From Bacillus sp. NEB1478 (GTDB lineage: Bacteria; Bacillota; Bacilli; Bacillales; Fictibacillaceae): a stretch of DNA of 64,000 bases. The notes beneath the pieces are model-generated. The model was not told where the DNA came from, did no database searches, and saw nothing but the letters and a program-made list of their open reading frames with translations. The position numbers and the translations under genes are program-made. How positions within the stretch are numbered: position 1 is the first letter of the stretch; the number at the start of each line of letters is the position of its first letter. This document shows positions 38,022 through 47,769 of this stretch, in pieces. Location: contig NZ_CP134049.1 of the NCBI RefSeq assembly GCF_031582965.1, forward strand, positions 186,001 to 250,000, read 5' to 3'.

Positions 38022-39308
38022 ATGGGGATAGATTTAGCAACTTTAGAAACAAAGAAATTGAAAGAGCTTTATGAGCTTGCTAGACAATTCAATATCCAGT
38101 ATTACGGTAAATTAACAAAGCGGGAATTAATGTTTTCGATTTTAAAAGCACAGGCAGAATTGGACGGTTATTCGTTCATGGAAGGTGTTTTAGAGATCAT
38201 TCCTAATGAAGGATTCGGTTTTTTAAGACCGATCAACTATTCACCGAGTTCTCAGGATATCTACATATCTGCGTCACAAATCCGCAGATTCGATCTTAGA
38301 AACGGAGATAAAGTTTCGGGGAAAGTTCGACCGCCAAAAGAGAATGAGCGTTACTATGGTCTTTTACAAGTAAATGCTGTAAATGGTGAAGATCCTGAGA
38401 CAGCAAAGGAACGCGTTCACTTCCCGGCACTAACAGCTCTTTATCCGGAAAAGAAAATGGTTATGGAAACGACGAGTAACAATATTTCAACTCGTATCAT
38501 CGATATGATGGCACCTGTTGGTTTTGGTCAGCGTGGTTTGATCGTTGCCCCGCCAAAAGCAGGGAAGACGAGTCTTTTAAAAGAAATCGCACACAGTGTT
38601 ACAACGAACAATCCGCAAGTTGAACTGATCGTCCTTTTAATCGATGAGCGCCCGGAGGAAGTAACGGACATCGAGCGTTCTGTAAAAGGGGATGTTGTAA
38701 GCTCTACTTTCGACGAAGTGCCTGAAAACCATATTAAAGTGGCAGAGCTTGTTTTAGAGCGTGCCATGAGACTGGTTGAACACAAAAAAGATGTTGTCAT
38801 TTTGCTCGACAGTATTACACGTCTTGCTCGTGCTTATAACTTGGTGATCCCGCCAAGCGGACGTACCCTTTCTGGCGGTATCGATCCGGCAGCTTTCCAT
38901 CGTCCTAAGCGATTTTTCGGTGCTGCCCGTAACATTGAAGAAGGCGGCAGCTTGACGATTTTAGCAACTGCATTAGTGGATACAGGTTCACGTATGGATG
39001 ATGTCATTTATGAAGAGTTCAAAGGTACAGGTAACATGGAGCTTCACTTAGACCGTAAGCTTGCTGAACGTCGTATCTTCCCAGCGATCGATATTCGCCG
39101 ATCTGGAACGAGAAAAGAAGAAATGCTTATTGCAAAAGATCATCTTGAGGCACTATGGTCCATTCGTAAAACGATGGATGACTCATTTGATTTCGTTGAT
39201 AAATTTATGAAACGTATGCGTAAAACAGAAAATAACGAAGAATTTTTCGAGTTGTTTGAATCGGAGAAAAAGGGAACCACGAAGCGCGTAAAAACCGTTA
39301 CAAACTAA
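38022..39308 (+). CDS. rho: Transcription termination factor Rho
   Basis: 428-residue hexameric RNA helicase. An N-terminal SAP-like segment ([13 protein letters not shown]) is followed by an RNA-binding cold-shock fold (EGFGFLRP ... [18 protein letters not shown]), Walker [12 protein letters not shown] (about 176), the Q-loop and R-loop, and [21 protein letters not shown]. The ribosome site (GTGGTG) is weak, as often for rho, which is autoregulated in many bacteria. Confidence 0.96.
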   Translation: MGIDLATLETKKLKELYELARQFNIQYYGKLTKRELMFSILKAQAELDGYSFMEGVLEIIPNEGFGFLRPINYSPSSQDIYISASQIRRFDLRNGDKVSGKVRPPKENERYYGLLQVNAVNGEDPETAKERVHFPALTALYPEKKMVMETTSNNISTRIIDMMAPVGFGQRGLIVAPPKAGKTSLLKEIAHSVTTNNPQVELIVLLIDERPEEVTDIERSVKGDVVSSTFDEVPENHIKVAELVLERAMRLVEHKKDVVILLDSITRLARAYNLVIPPSGRTLSGGIDPAAFHRPKRFFGAARNIEEGGSLTILATALVDTGSRMDDVIYEEFKGTGNMELHLDRKLAERRIFPAIDIRRSGTRKEEMLIAKDHLEALWSIRKTMDDSFDFVDKFMKRMRKTENNEEFFELFESEKKGTTKRVKTVTN

Positions 39309-39332
39309 CGGAATAATCGTCTTAAACAGTGG

Positions 39333-39361
39333 TTGCAAATGGGGTTTGTCCCTGTTATACT
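39333..39361 (+). promoter_or_regulatory. rpmE promoter
   Basis: TTGCAA (39333-39338), 17-bp spacer, TATACT (39356-39361), 63 bp before the L31 gene. Confidence 0.72.
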
Positions 39362-39423
39362 GTCTTTATGTGTTTATTTAACTCTGTTTCTTAAGGAATC
39401 AGGGCAGAAGGAGTGAAATTGAC

Positions 39424-39669
39424 ATGAAACAAGGAATTCATCCGAATTATAAAAAGGTTGTTTTTGTTGATGCTCAAAGCGGATTCAGCTTCCTTTCAGG
39501 TTCTACGTTGCACTCAAACGAGACTATGAAATGGGAAGACGGTAACGAATATCCAGTAATCAAAGTGGATGTAAGTTCTGATACTCACCCGTTCTACACT
39601 GGACGTCAGAAGTTCTCTGATGTTGGTGGACGTGTGGATCGCTTTAAGAAGAAATACAATCTTAAGTAA
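39424..39669 (+). CDS. rpmE2: Ribosomal protein L31, type B (zinc-independent form)
   Basis: 81 residues with the L31 ends ([14 protein letters not shown] and [14 protein letters not shown]...[13 protein letters not shown]). The middle is [20 protein letters not shown] without any Cys, so the CxxC zinc site of type A L31 is absent. In B. subtilis the gene after rho is the zinc form and the zinc-free form (YtiA) is elsewhere and Zur-controlled. Here it has an ordinary promoter, with no Zur-like palindrome seen. GAAGGAGTG precedes the ATG. Confidence 0.94.
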   Translation: MKQGIHPNYKKVVFVDAQSGFSFLSGSTLHSNETMKWEDGNEYPVIKVDVSSDTHPFYTGRQKFSDVGGRVDRFKKKYNLK

Positions 39670-39679
39670 TTTGTTGCAA

Positions 39680-39716
39680 GCAAAAGGGCAAGGTCTTTCT
39701 TGCCCTTTTTTTTCTT
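39680..39716 (+). terminator. L31 gene terminator
   Basis: AAAAGGGCAAG/CTTGCCCTTTT perfect stem with T8. Confidence 0.9.
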
Positions 39717-39727
39717 TCATAAAAACG

Positions 39728-39775
39728 AATTTTTAAACTCGGTAACTGTTTGTGATGGACCGGGTTTTTTATACG
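39728..39775 (+). terminator. Second hairpin before tdk
   Basis: AACTCGGT pairs with ACCGGGTT, followed by TTTT. Confidence 0.5.
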
Positions 39776-39870
39776 CGTAAAAGGAGTAAAACGCTCCGAA
39801 ACAGAACCTTTAGTAAAGGTTCAAAAAAGTACATACTAAGAGAAAGATTGTGACAAAGGGGGAGCAAGCC

Positions 39871-40494
39871 ATGTATGTGATGAAACAAAATGGCTGGATT
39901 GAATTGATTTGCGGAAGCATGTTCTCTGGCAAGTCGGAGGAATTGATTCGCCGTGTAAGACGAGCAACCTATGCGAAACAAAAAGTACAGGTGTTCAAGC
40001 CGGCTATTGATGATCGATACAGCGAAGAATCAGTTGTCTCCCATAATGGAACAGCCGTTCTGGCTGAACCTGTAGGGCGATCTGTAGAAATTTTGAAAAA
40101 TGTATCACCTGAAACAGAAGTGGTTGCTATAGATGAAGTACAATTTTTTGACGAAGATGTCATTCCAGTTGCCCAAGAGCTTGCAGATCAAGGTCTCCGC
40201 GTAATCGTAGCTGGATTGGATCAAGATTTTAAAGGGGAGCCTTTTGGACCTGTTCCTAAATTGATGGCTCTTTCTGAACATGTGACAAAGCTTCAGGCGA
40301 TCTGCATGTCATGCGGATCTCCAGCGAGCCGTACACAGCGCTTAATCAACGGAAAGCCTGCATCTTATGATGATCCGGTTATCTTAGTCGGTGCTTCAGA
40401 ATCGTACGAACCGCGCTGCCGTCATTGCCATGAAGTCCCAGGCAAAAAAAGAAACCTCCTTTCAGGCGTAGAGGGCCAAGAAGGACGGAAATAA
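39871..40494 (+). CDS. tdk: Thymidine kinase
   Basis: 207-residue type II thymidine kinase for salvage of thymidine. Walker A is [11 protein letters not shown] (about 15-25), Walker B-like AIDEVQFFD (about 88), and the zinc lasso uses two Cys pairs (CMSCG at about 148, CRHCH near the end). GGGGGAG precedes ATG 39871; starts at 39850 (GTG) and 39880 are less well placed. Confidence 0.95.
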   Translation: MYVMKQNGWIELICGSMFSGKSEELIRRVRRATYAKQKVQVFKPAIDDRYSEESVVSHNGTAVLAEPVGRSVEILKNVSPETEVVAIDEVQFFDEDVIPVAQELADQGLRVIVAGLDQDFKGEPFGPVPKLMALSEHVTKLQAICMSCGSPASRTQRLINGKPASYDDPVILVGASESYEPRCRHCHEVPGKKRNLLSGVEGQEGRK

Positions 40495-40508
40495 TTAATG
40501 AAGATTAG

Positions 40509-40545
40509 GTCCGGGAGCAGCGGTGCGCCCGGGCTTTTTTTTGTG
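40509..40545 (+). terminator. tdk terminator
   Basis: CCGGG/CCCGG stem around a GC-rich loop with T8. Confidence 0.78.
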
Positions 40546-40575
40546 CTCTCGTGCTTGTTTGGCGGGTGATGCGTG

Positions 40576-40711
40576 TGTCGGAATTTAGGAATTTTTGTCG
40601 AATCGGGAGTATATACTGTTTTTCCGGTGGATTATGGTAAAAACTCGGTGGATTATGAGTAAATTCCGGTGGATTATGAGCAGAACTCGGTGGATTACGT
40701 GCTCGAGGAGT
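40576..40711. repeat. Phased array A6 (core GGTGGATTATG)
   Basis: Four units with GGTGGATTA cores at 40626, 40647, 40668 and 40689, exactly 21 bp apart. Two TGTCG(A/G)A motifs 20 bp apart (40576, 40596) precede. It lies in the 320-bp gap between tdk and a lipoprotein gene. Confidence 0.85.
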
Positions 40712-40813
40712 GATTTTAGCTAATCGAAAGCTAGGTTTCGGTCCCCCAACCCGACCAATTTATTAATAATCCCCTCCTTTATCGGAAATTCTAAAGATAT
40801 GGGAGGGGTTTAA

Positions 40814-41272
40814 ATGAAAAAAGCTTTCCTGTTTCCACTTTTGGCACTCACGATTACCGCATGTTCTCCAATGCAATCCCTTAAGGATAAAACAGAGCCT
40901 GCCGCTTATGAAAACAAGCGGAATATGCGTGATAACCTCTTGGGTCATGGCGTAATTAACTATCATTTAACTAAAAATGAACCAAAGTATAATTACAGCT
41001 ACGATACAAATATGAATCCGAGCGATTATCGAACGATGAATTCAACTCGTTTTGATTTAGGTGATGACCAGGATACGATTCGCCGGACCGTTAAAGATGT
41101 GTCGGGAATTAATCCGCAGATGGTGACCATTAACGGGAATTATGCGCATATACACGTGAATGTACCAAACAATGTATCGAAAAAGGAGCGAGCAGCTATG
41201 TACCGCAAGATTTTGGATGCGGTAGAAACAACTGTTCCGCGGTATAACTATTCCATTAAAATCGATCATTAG
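40814..41272 (+). CDS. Lipoprotein, possibly YhcN/YlaJ-like
   Basis: 152 residues with a type II signal peptide ending at the lipobox ITAC (Cys17). The C-terminal half (GINPQMVTINGNYAHIHVNV...AAMYRKILDAVETTVPRYNYSIKI) has the pattern of a BON-like alpha/beta domain found in sporulation lipoproteins of the YhcN/YlaJ group; this similarity is weak. GGGAGGGG precedes the ATG. It may be exposed on the outer face of the membrane or the forespore membrane. Confidence 0.7.
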   Translation: MKKAFLFPLLALTITACSPMQSLKDKTEPAAYENKRNMRDNLLGHGVINYHLTKNEPKYNYSYDTNMNPSDYRTMNSTRFDLGDDQDTIRRTVKDVSGINPQMVTINGNYAHIHVNVPNNVSKKERAAMYRKILDAVETTVPRYNYSIKIDH

Positions 41273-41273
41273 T

Positions 41274-41324
41274 GGGAAATAAAACGGGAAATGGGGTCAG
41301 ACCCCATTTCCCATATTATTTCCC
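41274..41324. repeat. Nested palindrome GGGAAAT...GGGGTCAGACCCC...ATTTCCC
   Basis: Core palindrome 41293-41305, flanked by GGGAAAT/ATTTCCC directly and again 5 bp further out. The right end supplies the last Gly-Lys-stop codons of the convergent CoA-disulfide reductase. It probably also acts as a bidirectional terminator. It is nearly identical to the element at 46823. Confidence 0.85.
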
Positions 41325-42653
41325 GATTCTGCGCGCGGCTTGCTGAATAGGATCCCATGAACCATTATACGGCGGTGAATAGCATAGATCCAAGTCTTCG
41401 AGCTCGTCGACTTTCATCTCATGATAAAGTGCAGTAGCAAGCACATCGATGCGTTTATCGACACCTTCTCCGCCAATGATTTGACCGCCTAACAATTGCT
41501 TCGTTTCTTTATGGTACGTTAATTTTATATCTAATTTTTCTGCGTTCGGATAATAGCCTGCATGATTTTTTGCAGTAATTTTTATTTCATCATACGGAAT
41601 CTCCAGTTTTTCAGCTTCCTTATTTGAAAGTCCAGTTTTTCCGAGCGTTAAATCCATAAATTGAATGATCGATGAACCGACGATCCCTTTAAACGGTTTT
41701 TTGATACCTGCCATGTTTAGCCCTGCGATCCGACCTTGTTTGTTCGCTGTTGTACCTAATGGAATGTGGTCATTTTGTTTTTTTATTCGATGATAATGTG
41801 TCGCGCAGTCTCCAGCAGCATAAACGTTTTTAACATTTGTCTCCATTTGTTCGTTTACGGTTATGACCCCTTTTTCGGTCAGAGAAATATCCGTGTCTTT
41901 TAGAAAGTCCGTATTTGGTGTGACCCCAACTGCCACAATGACGAGGTCCGTCGGATAATCCTTCTTTGCCGTTTTGACAAATTGAACGTAGTCGTCACCT
42001 TTAAAGCCCAGCACTTCTTCTTCCAAGCAAAGTTCGATTCCGTGTTTGATTGCTTCTTCATGTATGAAGTGTCCTAGGTCCTCATCAAAGAGATTGCCAA
42101 TCTGCTTGCTCCGCTGGATGATACGCACACTTTTTCCGAGCCTCTTCACGTTCTCTGCCATCTCAAGTCCGATATAGCCGCCACCGATAATCGTTACATT
42201 TTGTACGTCTTTTTTTAACCCGGCCATAAGATTTTCAGCATCGGGAATCGTTTTTAAAGAGTAGATCCCTTTTAAATGAACACCTGTCCAGCTTTTAGGC
42301 ATGACTGCTCTAACACCAGTTGCAACAAGCAGCTGGTCATATGAAACTTCAAATGATTCTCCCGTTTTCGTGTGAATGCCGGAAACCGTTTTTGACGTTG
42401 TATTTACAGCCTTTACCTCATGATATGTTCGGGCATCGATACCGTATTTTTCACGAAATGTTTCGATGCTTCTCGCGATCAGTCTATCAGTGGAAGGGAT
42501 GAGGCCGCCGATAACATAAGGAAGTCCGCATTGGCCATATGAATAAATTCCGCCCATTTCCAATACAGTGATGTCGGCATTGTCTGTATTCCGCACGATC
42601 TGCATCGCCGCGCTCATTCCCGCTGCGTCTCCTCCAATAATGCAATATTTCAT
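41316..42653 (-). CDS. CoA-disulfide reductase
   Basis: 445-residue FAD/NAD(P)H-dependent disulfide reductase. It has an FAD-binding [10 protein letters not shown] (7-16), a single redox Cys42 in [13 protein letters not shown], a second nucleotide fold [11 protein letters not shown] (about 155) and ATGVRAVMP. The single Cys with this context marks CoA-disulfide reductases rather than glutathione reductases, although related NADH oxidases and persulfide reductases share the layout. AAGGAG precedes the ATG. Confidence 0.88.
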   Translation of the reverse strand: MKYCIIGGDAAGMSAAMQIVRNTDNADITVLEMGGIYSYGQCGLPYVIGGLIPSTDRLIARSIETFREKYGIDARTYHEVKAVNTTSKTVSGIHTKTGESFEVSYDQLLVATGVRAVMPKSWTGVHLKGIYSLKTIPDAENLMAGLKKDVQNVTIIGGGYIGLEMAENVKRLGKSVRIIQRSKQIGNLFDEDLGHFIHEEAIKHGIELCLEEEVLGFKGDDYVQFVKTAKKDYPTDLVIVAVGVTPNTDFLKDTDISLTEKGVITVNEQMETNVKNVYAAGDCATHYHRIKKQNDHIPLGTTANKQGRIAGLNMAGIKKPFKGIVGSSIIQFMDLTLGKTGLSNKEAEKLEIPYDEIKITAKNHAGYYPNAEKLDIKLTYHKETKQLLGGQIIGGEGVDKRIDVLATALYHEMKVDELEDLDLCYSPPYNGSWDPIQQAARRIGK

Positions 42654-42808
42654 CTGATCAACTCCTTCTCTTGCTTCTAACGATATAGTATTCCCATCTT
42701 AAACAAAAATGTAACGATTTGTTTGAATAATCTAAGTCGTCTTTAAGAGTGACCAACAAGAAGCCGGTCTGTAAAACGAACAATAATAGTAGAAAGAGGT
42801 GTTGACCT

Positions 42809-43135
42809 GTGCTAGAAATTAAATCAAACGGAACAGACTGGAATTCACCTGTCCAACCGATTCATACATTATTGAAAAAACTAAACGAAAAACCATTAGA
42901 TCCTGTTTATGAGAACATGGGGAACTTTATTATTAAATACAAAAATGAAAAACAAGTAGATCAACGCCGTTATATTGGCTGCACACATTTTTTAGGACAT
43001 TTTGCAACCATACCTTATGTATTCAGTGTGATTACAGATGAAAAAGTGATTATCGAAGAACTCACGAAAGCGATTAGGATGAATCAGGAACGATTGGATT
43101 ATGAGACATTGCGCCGAAACATTTATTCCTATTAA
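42809..43135 (+). CDS. Hypothetical protein
   Basis: 108 residues starting at GTG with AGAGGTG upstream. It is soluble and mixed alpha/beta, and contains RRYIGCTHFLGHFATIPYVFSVIT. I do not recognise a family. It lies between the CoA-disulfide reductase and the MOSC gene, with the MOSC gene 43 bp downstream. Codon use looks normal for the window. Confidence 0.65.
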   Translation: MLEIKSNGTDWNSPVQPIHTLLKKLNEKPLDPVYENMGNFIIKYKNEKQVDQRRYIGCTHFLGHFATIPYVFSVITDEKVIIEELTKAIRMNQERLDYETLRRNIYSY

Positions 43136-43178
43136 TTTCCTTTTCTGGTGTGCTATGCTTTGGATGAGGTGATCTGAG

Positions 43179-43826
43179 ATGAGAGGGAAAGTTGTTTCGT
43201 TAAATGTCAGTCTTCCCGTACATGTGGAAGCTTCCGGGCAGACTTTCTTTACCGGTTATAATAAAAAACCGCAGCAAGAGTCTGTATTTTTACATAAAAC
43301 CCATTTTGAAGGCGATGGACAAGGTGACGTCGTTCATCACGGAGGTCTGGATCAAGCTGTTTGTGTCTATCCTTTTGAGCATTATGAAAAATGGAATTCG
43401 GAATTACAGCTGGCAAAACTGCTTCATGTCCCATCTTTTGGAGAGAATATAACACCTATGGGCTTTCTAGAGGACGATGCTTGTATCGGGGACGTTTTTC
43501 AAATGGGGCAAGCAATCGTCCAAATCACACAGCCAAGACAGCCGTGCTCCACTCTTGCTTGCATTTTAAACAGACCGGATATGATCAAAAAATGCGTTCA
43601 AACAGGGAGAACTGGTTATTACCTTCGTGTACTGCAAGAAGGGCTGGTTAGGGCAGATGATGAAATGTTTCTCATCGAAAAGCATCCGATGGGTATTACA
43701 GTATCAAAATCGAACCAGATCAAATACGGATTTGAAAAAGATACGGAGAAAATTAAACAGTTACTTGAAGTGAAAGAACTCGCTGAAAGTTTCAGGCAGT
43801 CGTTATTGAAAAAGAGTTTGGGTTGA
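43179..43826 (+). CDS. MOSC domain protein (YiiM/YflK-like)
   Basis: 215 residues of the MOSC family, beta-barrel proteins related to the molybdenum cofactor sulfurase C-terminal domain. Conserved are GDVVHHGGLDQAVCVYP, FGENITPMGFLEDDACIGDVFQMG and the Cys in QPRQPCSTLA (about 123), the presumed sulfur or molybdenum cofactor ligand. YiiM-type relatives reduce N-hydroxylated compounds; that function is inferred only. GAGGTGATC precedes the ATG. Confidence 0.88.
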   Translation: MRGKVVSLNVSLPVHVEASGQTFFTGYNKKPQQESVFLHKTHFEGDGQGDVVHHGGLDQAVCVYPFEHYEKWNSELQLAKLLHVPSFGENITPMGFLEDDACIGDVFQMGQAIVQITQPRQPCSTLACILNRPDMIKKCVQTGRTGYYLRVLQEGLVRADDEMFLIEKHPMGITVSKSNQIKYGFEKDTEKIKQLLEVKELAESFRQSLLKKSLG

Positions 43827-43831
43827 TTTAG

Positions 43832-43960
43832 AAGATGATTAGAGCGCTGGTTTGTGAGCCTGCAGGTGCAAAGCGCGAATGAGCCTTACCTCACGTACTG
43901 CGAATCCTGAAACGCTCTACTATTTAGCAGCATCAAACTTTACGAACAACTAAAAATAAA
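43832..43960. repeat. Degenerate intergenic repeat relic
   Basis: GGTTGATTTAG ... GAGCGCTGG...CCTGCAGG...GCGAATGAGCC...CATCAAACTTTACGAAC keeps the order of the GTTGATT element family and its ACTTTACGAA flank but has diverged. It lies between convergent genes. Confidence 0.4.
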
Positions 43961-43964
43961 AACT

Positions 43965-44002
43965 AAAAAAGAGCAGATTCCAATTGGAACGTCTGCTCTT
44001 TC
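43965..44002. terminator. Bidirectional terminator
   Basis: AAAGAGCAGA pairs with TCTGCTCTTT, with A- and T-runs on the two sides. Confidence 0.83.
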
Positions 44003-44034
44003 GTATGTAAATATGCTCTTCGAGGCAGTCCAAG

Positions 44035-44322
44035 TTATCTTACTTCGCTATACCGAACTTGCAATTCCAGGTCCTCGCAGAAAACCTTAAATTGATAATA
44101 GTCGAAATAGATCTGTCCTTCGTTTTGCTGATTCCAGCTAAAAATTGTTGAACCAAAAGCGTAATCTACTTTTCGGTAAGCTTTAATCGTTGAAGAATGC
44201 TGGATGGATTCAATTAGACCTTTTTCCGTTCCTTTTTCTAATTGAAGTATGACCCAGGGCAAGTCTTCGGGATGAACTTTCCGGTTTTCCCCGTTCCTTA
44301 CGATTCGTATCGTTTTAGACAT
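44035..44322 (-). CDS. Hypothetical protein
   Basis: 95 residues from ATG 44322 (MSKTIRIVRNGENRKVHPED...), with TTGGGGA upstream. A TTG at 44352 would add ten residues but overlaps a promoter-like AT-rich stretch. It is a basic N-terminus followed by a beta-rich segment with FGSTIFSWNQQNEGQIYFDYYQF. No family recognised. Confidence 0.6.
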   Translation of the reverse strand: MSKTIRIVRNGENRKVHPEDLPWVILQLEKGTEKGLIESIQHSSTIKAYRKVDYAFGSTIFSWNQQNEGQIYFDYYQFKVFCEDLELQVRYSEVR

Positions 44323-44450
44323 CGGCAGGTCCCCAATATTTTTTATAGTCAATTCTAGTATAATTAATTATAATAAGATATAGTTTCAATACGCAAGAAG
44401 GTACAATTTTGTTACTTAGGCAACCAAATGAAACTAAGGGGAGTTTTGGG

Positions 44451-44779
44451 TTGAAAAAGATTATTCTCATCCAATTGAAATCACGTTAAATGTCGTTTGC
44501 GGAAAATGGAAAGGCGTAATCCTCTGCCATTTGCATCAAAATAAAATCTTAAGGTTTGGTGAGCTAAAAAAGCTGATACCAAAAGTGTCACAAAAAACGT
44601 TAACCCTGCAGCTAAGAGAATTGGAAGCGGATGGACTGATCAACCGCCAGGTTTACGCGCAAGTTCCTCTAAAGGTCGAATATTCATTAACCGATTACGG
44701 CGAGGAATTAGAATCTACTTTAAACATGATGAGTGAATGGGGAAGAAATCACGTTAATAAAGTGGAATTAAACAGCTGA
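44451..44779 (+). pseudogene. HxlR-type regulator with frameshift at its start
   Basis: The frame ending at 44779 encodes a winged-helix HxlR (DUF24) regulator from YSHPIEITLNVVCGKWKGVIL onwards, including FGELKKLI and LTLQLRELEADGLI. The natural start, TTG 44451 after AAGGGGAG, is out of frame by one base. A run of five A at 44454-44458 would need to be six to give M-K-K-D-Y-S-H-P. No other start exists between the preceding in-frame stop and codon YSH. It is a true frameshift, a slippery-run switch, or a sequencing error. Confidence 0.65.
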
Positions 44780-44889
44780 AAATTAGTTAGAATGTATATG
44801 CAGCAGGAAATATCCTGAAAATGATTGAGAGTTTGGTTTGTTACGACTATAATTATCATGTTATGCATTAAAAACAGAGGTGAAAAACC

Positions 44890-45963
44890 ATGTTAGAACG
44901 TTTAGAGACAATTGAAGCACGTTACGACAAATTGAATGAATTATTAAGTGATCCTGAAGTGATAAATGATACGAACAAACTGCGCGATTATTCGAAAGAG
45001 CAATCTTCTCTTCAAGAACAAGTCACCGTGTATCGTGAGTATAAAGAAGTAAAAGAGCAGCTGGATGAAGCCAAAATGATGCTTGAAGAAAAGCTTGATG
45101 CTGAAATGACGGCGATGGTAAAAGAAGAGATTTCAGGTCTATCTGATCAAATCGAAGAGCTCACGGCTCAGCTGAAAGTGTTATTGCTTCCAAAAGATCC
45201 GAACGATGACAAGAACGTTATCGTGGAAGTGCGCGGTGCTGCTGGCGGAGATGAAGCAGCATTGTTTGCAGGAGACCTATACCGTATGTACAGCCGTTAT
45301 GCGGAGATGCAAGGCTGGAAGTCTGAAGTTATTGAAGCTTCTTACACAGAGCTTGGCGGCTACAAAGAGATTATCTTTATGATTAATGGAGCCGGCGCTT
45401 ATTCGAAGCTTAAATACGAGAACGGCGCACATCGTGTTCAGCGTGTTCCTTCAACAGAATCAGGCGGACGTATTCATACTTCAACAGCAACAGTAGCTGT
45501 TCTTCCTGAAGCGGAAGAAGTGGAAGTGGAGATTCACGAGAAAGATGTTCGTGTTGATACATTTACTTCATCTGGTCCTGGGGGACAGTCAGTTAACACG
45601 ACTCAGTCTGCGGTTCGTTTAACGCATATTCCGACAGGTACAGTAGTATCGTGTCAGGATGAAAAATCACAGATCAAGAACAAAGATAAAGCGATGAAAG
45701 TTCTTCGTGCACGTGTTTACGATAAAATTCAGCAAGAGAAGCAAAAAGAGTACGATGAAACACGTAAGAGCGCAGTTGGAACGGGCGACCGTTCAGAGCG
45801 TATCCGTACGTACAACTTCCCGCAAAACCGTGTTACAGATCACCGTATCGGTCTGACCATTCAAAAGCTGGATCAAATTCTTCTTGGTAAAATGGATGAG
45901 TTTGTTGAAGCACTCATCACAGAAGACCAGACGAGCAAGATGAAAGCACAGGCGGACGCGTAA
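44890..45963 (+). CDS. prfA: Peptide chain release factor 1
   Basis: 357 residues. It recognises UAA and UAG through the PxT motif region and triggers hydrolysis with GGQ ([20 protein letters not shown], about 230). A long N-terminal helical domain is present. The next gene, prmC, methylates this GGQ glutamine and starts one base after the stop. ACAGAGGTG precedes the ATG. Confidence 0.97.
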   Translation: MLERLETIEARYDKLNELLSDPEVINDTNKLRDYSKEQSSLQEQVTVYREYKEVKEQLDEAKMMLEEKLDAEMTAMVKEEISGLSDQIEELTAQLKVLLLPKDPNDDKNVIVEVRGAAGGDEAALFAGDLYRMYSRYAEMQGWKSEVIEASYTELGGYKEIIFMINGAGAYSKLKYENGAHRVQRVPSTESGGRIHTSTATVAVLPEAEEVEVEIHEKDVRVDTFTSSGPGGQSVNTTQSAVRLTHIPTGTVVSCQDEKSQIKNKDKAMKVLRARVYDKIQQEKQKEYDETRKSAVGTGDRSERIRTYNFPQNRVTDHRIGLTIQKLDQILLGKMDEFVEALITEDQTSKMKAQADA

Positions 45964-45964
45964 A

Positions 45965-46831
45965 ATGAGTCATAAAGTACACGAAGCCCTCTCTTGGGCT
46001 TCTTCTTTTTTAGCTGAAAATAATCGAGAAGCATTTGCGGCAGAGCTGTTAGTACGGCACGTATTAGGCGGAATCAGCCGGACCGATATGATGATGCGCA
46101 TGCATGATGAGATAACCTCTCATGAAATGGAGCAGTTACAATCAGCGGTCGAGAAGCATGTTGAAGGCGAGCCCGTTCAGTACATCATAGGAAAAGAAGA
46201 CTTTTACGGCCGGCCGTTTCATGTGAACAAAGAAGTTCTGATCCCAAGACCAGAGACAGAAGAATTAGTTGAACATACATTGATGCTTCTCCAGGAGCAC
46301 TTTTCTGAGGAAACGGAAGTGAAGCTCGCTGATATTGGAACAGGGAGCGGAGCAATTTCCGTAACACTTGCACTGGAAGATCGCCGTCTGGATGTGTTTA
46401 CGGTCGATATTGCAAAAGAGTCGATAGAAGTGGCGACGAAAAATGCGGACAGTTTAGGAGCCGACGTCACGTTTATTCTTGGTGACCTTCTTCAGCCGTT
46501 CATCGGACAGGGCGCTAAATTGGATGTTGTCGTTTCAAATCCTCCCTACATTCCAGACGAGGAAATTGCTGTACTCGATACGATTGTAAAAGACAGAGAA
46601 CCAATGAGAGCATTAAGCGGCGGTAAGGATGGGTACGACTTTTACAGAAGGTTCATGAAGGAACTGCCGCTCGTCCTGAAAGAAAAAGCCCTTGTAGGAT
46701 TTGAGGTAGGAGCAGGGCAAGGTTCGACCGTAGCCGAAATGCTGCGAGTCACCTTCCCAGGAGCCGATGTATACGTAAAAGAAGACATAAACGGCAAAGA
46801 CCGCATGGTGTTTGCGATCATTGGGAAATAA
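45965..46831 (+). CDS. prmC: Release factor glutamine methyltransferase
   Basis: 288 residues; SAM-binding motif I ADIGTGSGAISVTLA (about 119-133) and catalytic NPPYIP (about 190). It methylates the Gln of the release-factor GGQ motif. The ribosome site overlaps the prfA end, indicating coupled translation. Its final Gly-Lys-stop (GGGAAATAA) lies inside the repeat palindrome at 46823. Confidence 0.96.
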   Translation: MSHKVHEALSWASSFLAENNREAFAAELLVRHVLGGISRTDMMMRMHDEITSHEMEQLQSAVEKHVEGEPVQYIIGKEDFYGRPFHVNKEVLIPRPETEELVEHTLMLLQEHFSEETEVKLADIGTGSGAISVTLALEDRRLDVFTVDIAKESIEVATKNADSLGADVTFILGDLLQPFIGQGAKLDVVVSNPPYIPDEEIAVLDTIVKDREPMRALSGGKDGYDFYRRFMKELPLVLKEKALVGFEVGAGQGSTVAEMLRVTFPGADVYVKEDINGKDRMVFAIIGK

Positions 46832-46872
46832 TCGGGAAATGGGGTCTGACCCCATTTCCCATTTTATTTCCC
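46823..46872. repeat. Nested palindrome at the prmC stop
   Basis: GGGAAAT (46823), GGGAAAT (46834), GGGGTC-T-GACCCC (46841-46853), ATTTCCC (46854) and ATTTCCC (46866) form concentric inverted repeats. Compared with the copy at 41274 the centre base is T instead of A. It probably also terminates prfA-prmC transcription. Confidence 0.85.
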
Positions 46873-46918
46873 AATGATTTCTGTCGAATCTGAAAGAAAA
46901 GATTTTAATAGTTTGCTA

Positions 46919-46948
46919 GTATGTTTTTCCCCCCCTCTGTCCAAACTG
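46919..46948 (+). promoter_or_regulatory. Candidate sigma F promoter of spoIIR
   Basis: GTATG (46919-46923), an 18-bp spacer containing a C7 run, and CAAACTG (46942-46948). This has the same geometry as the candidate at pbpG. spoIIR is sigma F-dependent in B. subtilis. Confidence 0.45.
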
Positions 46949-46977
46949 TGGTTAGAGGCGAAGGGGAGGAATTACAA

Positions 46978-47676
46978 ATGAAAAATCAAATGAAAAAACG
47001 CAATCATATTCTTATATATTTTTTAATTCCATTAGCTATTTTATTTTTGTTTTTTGAAACACAGACAAAGGTAGCAAATGCATCAATGAATGCATCAGTA
47101 ATAAACGCTTCAGTAAAGATTCCAGATGAATCTATCAGACTTCGAATCTTGGCAAACAGTGATACAGATGCTGATCAAAAACTTAAGCGCAAAATTAGAG
47201 ATGAAGTGAACGCACAGATTACTACTTGGGTCGGTGAGCTGACGGATATAAAAGAAGCACGAAAAATTATCCGTAAACAGCTTCCGGAAATCGAACAAAT
47301 CGTACAAAACGAAATAACGAAATCGGGTGTGAATAAAAAGTTTTCTGTTGAACTTGGACAAGTTGCTTTTCCTACTAAAATCTATGGTGAATATATTTAT
47401 CCTGCTGGTAAATATGAAGCAGTACTGATCAAGCTTGGTGAAGGAGAAGGCAAGAACTGGTGGTGTGTGCTTTTTCCACCGCTATGTTTCTTAGACTTTG
47501 AAAATGGTGATGCTGTAAAGGAAGACAAAGACGGGAAAACAGATAATGCTGCTGTTGCTTCTGCAGACCAAACACAAGATCAGCCAGATTCAAGTTCAGA
47601 CCAAATCGAAACGAAATTCTTTGTCGTAGAACTATTCAGCAGCCTAGTAAAAGCAGTCGGTTCGCTATTCTCTTAA
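46978..47676 (+). CDS. spoIIR: Stage II sporulation protein R
   Basis: 232 residues. An N-terminal membrane or signal segment (about 11-29) is followed by the SpoIIR domain (IPDESIRLRILANSDTDADQKLKRKIRDEV...). It is made in the forespore and exported to trigger SpoIIGA processing of pro-sigma E in the mother cell. GGGGAGG precedes ATG 46978; the frame open from 46921 has no ribosome site. A low-complexity polar stretch (about 185-215) precedes the C-terminal hydrophobic helix. Confidence 0.93.
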   Translation: MKNQMKKRNHILIYFLIPLAILFLFFETQTKVANASMNASVINASVKIPDESIRLRILANSDTDADQKLKRKIRDEVNAQITTWVGELTDIKEARKIIRKQLPEIEQIVQNEITKSGVNKKFSVELGQVAFPTKIYGEYIYPAGKYEAVLIKLGEGEGKNWWCVLFPPLCFLDFENGDAVKEDKDGKTDNAAVASADQTQDQPDSSSDQIETKFFVVELFSSLVKAVGSLFS

Positions 47677-47769
47677 ATCTCTGCATAACTTCCTCCCTAT
47701 TTTCATAGATTATAAAAAATGAAGGTAAGCCTTAACTGGAGGTAAGCCTTCTTTTCATTTAAAAAGAAT

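Noticed and set aside
39362..39423. Structured L31 leader RNA
   Set aside because: The leader is short and I could not pair it into a convincing conserved fold by eye.
40807..44800. Genomic island or prophage remnant in the accessory stretch
   Set aside because: There is no integrase, transposase, tRNA or direct-repeat boundary, and codon use looks like the neighbours. Gene-by-gene gain is enough to explain it.
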